From Candidatus Eiseniibacteriota bacterium (GTDB lineage: Bacteria; Eisenbacteria; RBG-16-71-46; SZUA-252), in assembly GCA_016880395.1 (NCBI GenBank), contig JAEHDN010000370.1, positions 1 to 10,269 on the forward strand: a DNA stretch of 10,269 bases, written 5' to 3'. Both the position numbers and the translations under genes were made by a program. Under the pieces are notes generated by a model, which saw nothing but the letters and a program-made list of their open reading frames with translations, made no database searches and was not told the DNA's origin. This document shows positions 1 through 4,799 of the stretch, one piece after another. Positions within the stretch are counted from its first letter, which is position 1. Each line of letters begins with the position of its first letter.

Positions 1-907
1 CGCCCGAGCCCTCAGCGTCGATCCGCTCCAAGGCCGAGGCCATCTGCTCCCCGCAGTCGCAGCGCATCGAGCCGAACACGTCACCGGTCAGGCATTGCGA
101 GTGGACGCGCACGAGCGGCGGCGGGCCGGCCCGTCCGCGCGCCGGAGGACGACCCTTCACGAGGGCTATGTGATGGTAGCCGTCGATCCGGCTCTCGTAC
201 ACCGCCACCCGGAATGTTCCGAAGCGGGTGGGCAGGCGCGACGCGGCGACGCGCTCGACGAGCCGTTCATGCCGGTACCGGTATCGCACCAGGTCCCGGA
301 TGCTGATGAGCGGGTACCCGTACTTGCGCGCCAATCGCTTGAGCTCCGGGCCACGCGCCATGCTGCCGTCGGCGGAGAGGATCTCGCAGAGGACCGCGGC
401 CGGCTTCAGGCCCGCGAGACGCACGAGATCGAGTGCCGCCTCGGTGTGGCCGGACCGGCTCACGACGCCCTGATCGGCCGCGCGGAGCGGGAAGACATGC
501 CCGGGCCGCGCCAGCTCTTCGGGTCGCGTGCGCGGCGAGGCGAGCGCGCGGATCGTGAGCGCGCGGTCCTGCGCCGAGGAGCCCGACGTCGTCCCCGCGA
601 GGAGATCGACCGAGATGGTGAAGGGCGTGGAGAACCGGGCGGTGTTGAGCGGGGTCATGAGGGCGAGCCCGAGCTCCTCGAGTCTCGGCCCTGGCATGGA
701 CACGCAGAGGAGCCCGCGCGCCTCGCGCGTGAGGAAGTTCACGTCCTGCGGCGTGACCTTCTCGGCCGCCATGACGAAGTCCCCTTCGTTCTCGCGGTCC
801 TCGTCGTCCACGACCACCGCCATCGACCCCGCGCGGAGCGCGCGCAGTGTCTGGGCGATGGAATCGAGAGCCCCCCGCGGCGTGCGGGACTTCGCGCGAG
901 GGCTCAT
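1..907 (-). CDS. ribBA: Bifunctional RibBA: 3,4-dihydroxy-2-butanone 4-phosphate synthase / GTP cyclohydrolase II (C-terminus cut off by window edge)
   Basis: A cytosolic enzyme that supplies both riboflavin precursors: it makes dihydroxybutanone phosphate from ribulose 5-phosphate and opens GTP to the pyrimidine precursor. I translated the frame by hand from the ATG at 907 to the left edge; 302 codons are open with no stop. Residues 1 to about 205 are the RibB domain, with the acidic metal/substrate motif VVVDDEDRENEGDF (residues 31-44), a GTTSGSSAQDRA segment, RPGHVFPLR and SGHTEAALDL. The RibA domain follows; its zinc-site cysteines are visible in SQCLTGDVFGSMRCDCGEQ (C272, C283, C285). 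About 100 C-terminal residues, including the rest of the cyclohydrolase active site, lie beyond the window. The ATG overlaps the ribE stop as ATGA (904-907), so translation is probably coupled. Family identity is secure; activity of the RibA half cannot be judged from a fragment. Confidence 0.96.
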   Translation of the reverse strand, partial: MSPRAKSRTPRGALDSIAQTLRALRAGSMAVVVDDEDRENEGDFVMAAEKVTPQDVNFLTREARGLLCVSMPGPRLEELGLALMTPLNTARFSTPFTISVDLLAGTTSGSSAQDRALTIRALASPRTRPEELARPGHVFPLRAADQGVVSRSGHTEAALDLVRLAGLKPAAVLCEILSADGSMARGPELKRLARKYGYPLISIRDLVRYRYRHERLVERVAASRLPTRFGTFRVAVYESRIDGYHHIALVKGRPPARGRAGPPPLVRVHSQCLTGDVFGSMRCDCGEQMASALERIDAEGSG

Positions 908-1533
908 GGCGCCCTTCCCGCGGCGCCCGCCTCGAAGGCGCCCGTGCCGCGCGCCTCGATCAGCCGCTCGAGATACCGGGCGATGAGATCCACCTCGACG
1001 TTCACCCGAATGCCGGGCGCGTAGACCGATGCGACCGTGTGCTCCAGCGTGAACGGCACGAGCGCGATCTCGGCGAGCGGATCCGACCACGCGGCGATCG
1101 TGAGGCTCACGCCGTCGAGCGCGATCGAGCCCTTGCGCGCCACGTACCGCCGGAGCGGCTCCGGGATCTCGACGTGGAGCCGCGTCTGCCCGGCGTCGCG
1201 CAGGACGCCGCGGATGGGCGCGGTCGCGTCGACGTGCCCCTGGAGCCAGTGGCCGCCGAGGGGTTGCCCCACACGGAGCGCTCGCTCGAGGTTCACGCGC
1301 GAGCCCCGATCGAGCGCGCCGAGCGTCGTCGCTTCGAGCGTTTCCCGCACCGCGACCACCTCGAAGGAGCGCGCGTCCGCGCGCTCGACCGTGAGGCAGA
1401 CGCCGTTCAACGCGACGCTCTCGCCGGCCGTGAGCGGCGCGTCGAAGGATGCGTCCACGACTAGGCGCCGGCTTCCGCCCTGGGCCGAAACCCGCTCGAC
1501 CGTGCCCACGCGCTCCACGATGCCGCTAAACAG
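904..1533 (-). CDS. ribE: Riboflavin synthase alpha subunit, apparent CTG start
   Basis: Catalyses dismutation of two 6,7-dimethyl-8-ribityllumazine molecules to riboflavin, the last step of the pathway; the enzyme is a cytosolic trimer. The 209-residue product has the normal family length and the two lumazine-binding barrels: GESVALNGVCLTV (residues 37-49) in the first and KGSIALDGVSLTI in the second. The first ATG/GTG-type codon in frame is a GTG at 1518, but starting there removes the conserved N-terminus. Reading from a CTG at 1533 gives (M)FSGIVERVG, matching the family's MFTGIVE start including Phe2. That CTG is preceded by a strong Shine-Dalgarno, AAGGAGGGG (minus strand, 1537-1545), whereas the GTG is about 20 bases too far away. 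I therefore choose CTG. The gene overlaps the end of ribD by 8 bases and the start of ribBA by 4, indicating an operon with coupled translation. Confidence 0.93.
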   Translation of the reverse strand: MFSGIVERVGTVERVSAQGGSRRLVVDASFDAPLTAGESVALNGVCLTVERADARSFEVVAVRETLEATTLGALDRGSRVNLERALRVGQPLGGHWLQGHVDATAPIRGVLRDAGQTRLHVEIPEPLRRYVARKGSIALDGVSLTIAAWSDPLAEIALVPFTLEHTVASVYAPGIRVNVEVDLIARYLERLIEARGTGAFEAGAAGRAP

Positions 1534-2680
1534 AGTCCCCTCCTTCGGCCGCGATCCGGCCGGTCAACCACAGGTCCGGTCCCAGGCGCCGCACCGAGAG
1601 CCGCTCCACGGCTATGGCGTCGGCGAGGCGGGGCCGCCCGAGATCGCCCGTCCAGACGGGCGCGCTCCGCCCCCCCACGATACGCGGCGCGATGCCGATC
1701 GCCACCGCGTCGACCAGACCCTCGCGGAGGAACGAGGTGTGGACCTCGGCCCCTCCTTCGACCAGAAGCGCGAGTCGGCCCTCCGATGCGAGCCGCCGGA
1801 GAACCTCCCGGAGCGGCACCCGGCCGTCTCCCGCCGGATCGAAGGTCCACACGATGGCGCCACGCGCCTCCATCTCTCGAATCCGCTCCGCGTCCCGCGA
1901 CACCGTCGCGAGGATGAGGGGCGCATCCGCCACGCTCTCCCAGATCCGCGCCGTCCCGGGAATGCGGAGCGACGAGTCGAGGAGGACCCGCGCCGGGCTC
2001 CGTCCCGGGACGCCCCGTACGGTGAGGAGCGGATCGTCGGCCAGCACCGTGCCGATGCCGGCCAGCACGGCATCGTTCTCCACGCGGAGTCGGTGCGCGG
2101 CGCGCAGCTCCGCGGGGCTTCCCAGTCCGCGCGATTCGCCGCTCTCGGCCGCGAGCCGGCCGTCGAGCGAGAGCATGGCCTTGAGCGTGACCCAGGGAAG
2201 ACCGGTCCGGAGGTGCTTCAGGTAGGCCGGGTTCAGCTCCCGGCACTCGCCCTCGAGCACCCCGACCACCACCTCGATCCCGGCCCGCTCGAGAACGCGG
2301 ATGCCGCGTCCGTCCACGAGCGGATTGGGATCGCCCATGCCGATCACGACCCGCGCGATGCCGGCCGCGAGAATGGCGTCGGTGCAGGGCGGGGTCCGGC
2401 CCACGTGGGCGCAGGGCTCGAGCGTGACGACGAGGGTGGCGCCGCTGGCTGTCGCGCCGGCCGCCTCGAGCGCACGCACCTCGGCGTGCGCGTCGCCGGC
2501 GCGCGCATGAAAGCCCGCGCCGACGGCACGCCCGCCGCGCAGGACCACAGCCCCAACCCGAGGATTGGGGTGGGTCGTGCCGATGCCGCGTCGCGCGATC
2601 CGGATGGCACGGCGCATGGCGTCGGTCTCCGCGGCGTCCGCCGCTCGAAGCGGCGGCTCGCGACGGGCCCGGGGTGGCAT
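1526..2680 (-). CDS. ribD: Bifunctional RibD: diaminohydroxyphosphoribosylaminopyrimidine deaminase / 5-amino-6-(5-phosphoribosylamino)uracil reductase
   Basis: Carries out the second and third steps of riboflavin synthesis from the GTP branch: deamination of the pyrimidine ring and NADPH-dependent reduction of the ribosyl chain. With the ATG at 2680 the product has 384 residues, close to family length. The N-terminal deaminase domain shows TTHPNPRVGAVV, the zinc ligand and catalytic acid in DAHAEVRAL (H65, E67) and TLEPCAHVGRTPPC (C90, C99). The reductase domain starts near residue 165 with PWVTLKAMLSLDGRLA and shows ESRGLGSPAE, GTVLADDPLLTVR and LLVEGGAEVHTSFL. The frame is open upstream to 2758, but that part is the riboswitch terminator, so a start there is unlikely. 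No clear Shine-Dalgarno precedes 2680; an in-frame GTG at 2689 is an alternative. First gene of the FMN-controlled operon; its stop overlaps the ribE start. Confidence 0.95.
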   Translation of the reverse strand: MPPRARREPPLRAADAAETDAMRRAIRIARRGIGTTHPNPRVGAVVLRGGRAVGAGFHARAGDAHAEVRALEAAGATASGATLVVTLEPCAHVGRTPPCTDAILAAGIARVVIGMGDPNPLVDGRGIRVLERAGIEVVVGVLEGECRELNPAYLKHLRTGLPWVTLKAMLSLDGRLAAESGESRGLGSPAELRAAHRLRVENDAVLAGIGTVLADDPLLTVRGVPGRSPARVLLDSSLRIPGTARIWESVADAPLILATVSRDAERIREMEARGAIVWTFDPAGDGRVPLREVLRRLASEGRLALLVEGGAEVHTSFLREGLVDAVAIGIAPRIVGGRSAPVWTGDLGRPRLADAIAVERLSVRRLGPDLWLTGRIAAEGGDSV

Positions 2681-2704
2681 ATGGTTCACGTGCAAGCTCA
2701 CAAA

Positions 2705-2735
2705 GAAAAACCCCCGCAGGCAGACACCCGCGGGG
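2705..2735 (-). terminator. Intrinsic terminator of the FMN riboswitch (expression platform)
   Basis: Read on the minus strand, CCCCGCGGG (2735-2727), a TGTCTG loop and CCTGCGGGG (2720-2712) form a 9-bp stem with one G-U pair. It is followed by one G and then TTTTT (2710-2706). This is a classic Rho-independent terminator about 25 bases before the ribD ATG and 43 bases after the aptamer closing helix. In known FMN riboswitches of this design, ligand binding favours the terminator and stops the rib operon. I did not identify the competing antiterminator. Confidence 0.9.
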
Positions 2736-2774
2736 CGTGAGCGGCCGAGGCCGGACATACCCGTACCGTGTGCG

Positions 2775-2901
2775 ACGATCCTTCTCCCATCCAGACTGTG
2801 ACTGTCGGCTCCGGAATTACGCCGGATCTGCCGCGGGTCGTGACCCGTAGCTCGCGGGCTCTACCGCCGGTGGGGACTTTCACCCCGCCCCGAAGGATGT
2901 C
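2775..2901 (-). ncRNA. FMN riboswitch (RFN element) aptamer
   Basis: The minus strand carries hallmark RFN sequences in order: ATCCTTCGGGGCGGGGTGAA, AAGTCCCCACCGGCGGTA, GAGCCCGCGA, GATCCGGCGTAATTCCGGAG, CCGACAGTCACAGTCTGGAT and GGGAGAAGGAT. The closing helix P1 pairs ATCCTTC (2898-2892) with GAAGGAT (2784-2778). The aptamer senses flavin mononucleotide in the nascent transcript. Its position just ahead of ribD, with a terminator in between, indicates feedback control of the whole rib operon by transcription attenuation. Confidence 0.97.
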
Positions 2902-2912
2902 TGCTAAGGGGG

Positions 2913-2941
2913 AGGATACCGGGGCCGGGGCCTCAGCGCAA
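2913..2941 (-). promoter_or_regulatory. Candidate sigma-70-type promoter for the riboswitch and rib operon
   Basis: On the minus strand TTGCGC (2941-2936) and TATCCT (2918-2913) are separated by exactly 17 bases. Transcription would start about 7 bases downstream, near 2906, just before the riboswitch closing helix, which is where an RFN leader should begin. The -35 match is poor (3 of 6) and the -10 is 4 of 6. The support comes mainly from spacing and position. The -35 lies in the last codons of the upstream small ORF. Confidence 0.5.
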
Positions 2942-3016
2942 GAGGATGAGGTTCCCGCAGCCATAGAGGCACGCCGCCATGGTGCGGGCCGCGGAAATGC
3001 CCTTCACGATGCTCAT
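2933..3016 (-). CDS. Small ORF of 27 codons overlapping the lipoprotein stop, unknown function
   Basis: The frame opens with an ATG whose last bases form the TGA stop of the TPR/SLH lipoprotein gene (ATGA overlap, 3013-3016) and ends with TGA at 2935-2933. The peptide begins MSIVKGISAARTMAA, contains two cysteines in CLYGC and ends with a hydrophobic NLILLR. By hand count 24 of 26 third codon positions after the ATG are G or C, against about half at first and second positions. That is the codon bias of a real gene here rather than of random high-GC sequence. I see no convincing Shine-Dalgarno, so it would depend on coupling to the upstream gene. No family is recognised; a chance extension remains possible. 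Confidence 0.4.
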   Translation of the reverse strand: MSIVKGISAARTMAACLYGCGNLILLR

Positions 3017-4053
3017 TTGACCAGACCAGGGGCGTCCGTCGAAACGACCGGCATCGCCCCCATGCGCCGCGCCAGCCCCCGCACCGCGGTCAGGGCCTCG
3101 CTTCCGGTGGCGAGCGCGTCCGCCTCGAAGCGCCCGCCGTCGCGAGTCGGAAGCCCGAGGGCCACCGCTTCGGCGGCCGCATGTCCGAGGTAGTGATTCG
3201 CGCCGAGGTCCGGAAACACCGCTGGCGCCGCGCTCGCGCTCCCGCGCGCGTGGGCCGCCCGGGTGCTGTCGGCGGATGCGCGCGGCGAGGCCGCCTCGAT
3301 CCGGCCGAGCAGTACGGCGAGGTTCCCGCGGGTCAGTGGATCGTCGAGGTGGAGGTCGCGGTCGGGAAGCGGCGCGATCCAGCCGCGCGCGACCGACGCG
3401 CGGAGCCAGCGCGAGCCCCACGCCTTGTCGATCGCGGACCAGTCGGCGCGATAGGGAGCGTCGGACCGGAACGAGATGCGATCGGGATCGATCCCCATCT
3501 CCACCGCGAGCATCACGCCCAGCTCGCCGCGGGAGACGCTCGTCCTCTCGTCGAGGGACGCGTACTCGGGCGGGACGCCCGCCGCGCGGTAGCGCTCCTC
3601 CAGCATCGGCCGGATCGCCCGGCGCGCCCCCTCGTGCCCGGGATCGAGGCTCAGCGCGCGCGCGAAAGACCGGTAGGCGAGATCCCGGTCCCCGGCCTTC
3701 AGGTAGGCGAGGCCGAGCCCGTACGGAGGCTCCGGGCTCGTCGGGTCGAGTTCCGCCGCGCGGTCGAACTCGGTCTTCGCGTCCTTGTATCGCTGGATGG
3801 CCGTGTAGAACCGGCCGTAGCCGGCGCGAACCGCCGCGTTCCGGGGATCGAGCGCGGAGGCCCGCTCGAGCGCGCGCCGGGCGAGCGCGGGCTCTCCCAC
3901 GGCGAGCGCCGAATCCGCGAGCGCGACGAGCGCCCCGGACCCGGCCGAGGGATCGATGGCCGCCTCGGGCGACGATCCGTCCGCCGAGGGCCGGGATCCC
4001 GCACACCCCGAGAGGAGTGCCGCGAGGGCGATCGCGCCGAGCGCCCGCCTCAT
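3013..4053 (-). CDS. TPR lipoprotein with SLH-like C-terminal repeats
   Basis: A predicted lipoprotein of 346 residues. Residues 1-17 are a lipoprotein signal, MRRALGAIALAALLSGC, with lipobox LLSGC and lipidated Cys17, which would anchor it to a membrane on the periplasmic side. Residues about 39-142 form roughly three TPR-like helical repeats (for example ALARRALERASALDPRNAAV and ELDPTSPEPPYGLGLAYLKA), a protein-binding scaffold. The rest resembles S-layer homology repeats: TSVSRGELGVMLAVEMGI, then GWIAPLPDRDLHLDDPLTRG, then VFPDLGANHYLGHAAAEAVA with GGRFEADALATGSEAL. In other diderms SLH modules bind cell-wall polymers, so a tether between envelope layers is plausible but unproven. The ATG overlaps the radC stop (ATGA), with GGAGG about 8 bases upstream, so the two genes are co-transcribed. 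The function of the pairing is unknown. Confidence 0.8.
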   Translation of the reverse strand: MRRALGAIALAALLSGCAGSRPSADGSSPEAAIDPSAGSGALVALADSALAVGEPALARRALERASALDPRNAAVRAGYGRFYTAIQRYKDAKTEFDRAAELDPTSPEPPYGLGLAYLKAGDRDLAYRSFARALSLDPGHEGARRAIRPMLEERYRAAGVPPEYASLDERTSVSRGELGVMLAVEMGIDPDRISFRSDAPYRADWSAIDKAWGSRWLRASVARGWIAPLPDRDLHLDDPLTRGNLAVLLGRIEAASPRASADSTRAAHARGSASAAPAVFPDLGANHYLGHAAAEAVALGLPTRDGGRFEADALATGSEALTAVRGLARRMGAMPVVSTDAPGLVK

Positions 4054-4736
4054 CGGAGGAGCCTCCGCTCCTTGAAGCTCGTGTAGGCGTCGCGGGCGAC
4101 CACGACATGGTCGAGCAGCTCGATGCCGAGGAGCCGTCCCGACTCCGTGATGCGGCGCGTGATCGCGAGGTCCTCCTCGCTCGGCGATGGATCTCCCGAG
4201 GGATGATTGTGCGCCAGGATGAGGCTCGCGGCGGACACGGCCAGGGCGGGAATGAAGACCTCGCGGGGATGGACGATGCTCGCGTTCAAGCTCCCAATGG
4301 AGATGATCTCGCGCCGGAGCACCTGGTTCCGCGAGTTCAGGTAGAAGCCCACGAAATGCTCCCGGTTGGAGCGGCGGATGTCGGCCGTCAGCTCGAAGAT
4401 CTTCTCCGGCCCCCGCACGAGCGGGATCGGGTCCGCTTCGGGCCAGAGCCTCCGGCCGATCTCGGCGGCCGCGAGGAGCTGTGCCGCGCGCGCGGGCCCC
4501 ATCCCCTTGATGGCGAGAAGGTCCTCCACCGCCGTCTGTTGGAGCCGTCTGAGGTTGACCGACCGGGTGACGCGACCCGCGACGTCGAGCACGCCTTCCC
4601 CGCCGCTTCCCGATCCGAAGAGCAGCGCCACCAGATCCGCGTCGCTCAGTGCCGCGGGCCCCAGCTCGAGCAGGCGCTCACGCGGCCGCTCGGATTCCTC
4701 CACATCGTGCATCAAGACGCCCGTCTCCCGATCCAT
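4050..4736 (-). CDS. radC: RadC family JAMM-motif protein (UPF0758)
   Basis: A 228-residue protein of normal RadC length. N-terminal residues carry the family opening, EESERPRERLLELG and ALSDADLVALLF. A helix-hairpin-helix lies in LLAIKGMGPARAAQLLAAAE (about residues 73-92). The C-terminal JAB1/MPN domain has the intact zinc motif HNHPSGDPSPSEED (H176, H178, S186, D189), preceded by HPREVF whose Glu is the usual general acid/base. Despite the name, RadC is no longer credited with a clear DNA-repair role, and its substrate is not established. The start at 4736 is chosen for GGGAGG located 7-8 bases upstream; an internal ATG at 4712 is the alternative and aligns better with shorter homologues. 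It lies 63 bases after the chaperone gene and overlaps the lipoprotein gene. Confidence 0.95.
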   Translation of the reverse strand: MDRETGVLMHDVEESERPRERLLELGPAALSDADLVALLFGSGSGGEGVLDVAGRVTRSVNLRRLQQTAVEDLLAIKGMGPARAAQLLAAAEIGRRLWPEADPIPLVRGPEKIFELTADIRRSNREHFVGFYLNSRNQVLRREIISIGSLNASIVHPREVFIPALAVSAASLILAHNHPSGDPSPSEEDLAITRRITESGRLLGIELLDHVVVARDAYTSFKERRLLR

Positions 4737-4799
4737 GCCACATCCTCCCGGGAGCGGAGCCTGGCGGGGCGGTGAAGCGCGAGGAGTCCCAATGGTACA

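Noticed and set aside
1037..2740. 567-codon plus-strand open frame
   Set aside because: It is antisense to ribE and ribD, whose domains are unmistakable. Long antisense frames are expected at this GC content, and its product is Arg/His/Pro-rich with no recognisable domain.
2698..2964. 88-codon minus-strand frame over the riboswitch
   Set aside because: It reads straight through the FMN aptamer and terminator, so it is noncoding RNA, not a gene.
4050..4070. Short palindrome CGGAGGAGCCTCCG at the lipoprotein start that might sequester the Shine-Dalgarno
   Set aside because: With only two central bases the usable hairpin is about five base pairs and is likely incidental to the GGAGG site.
3276..4775. 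499-codon plus-strand open frame across the lipoprotein and radC genes
   Set aside because: It is a very arginine-rich translation antisense to well-supported genes, with no domain signature.
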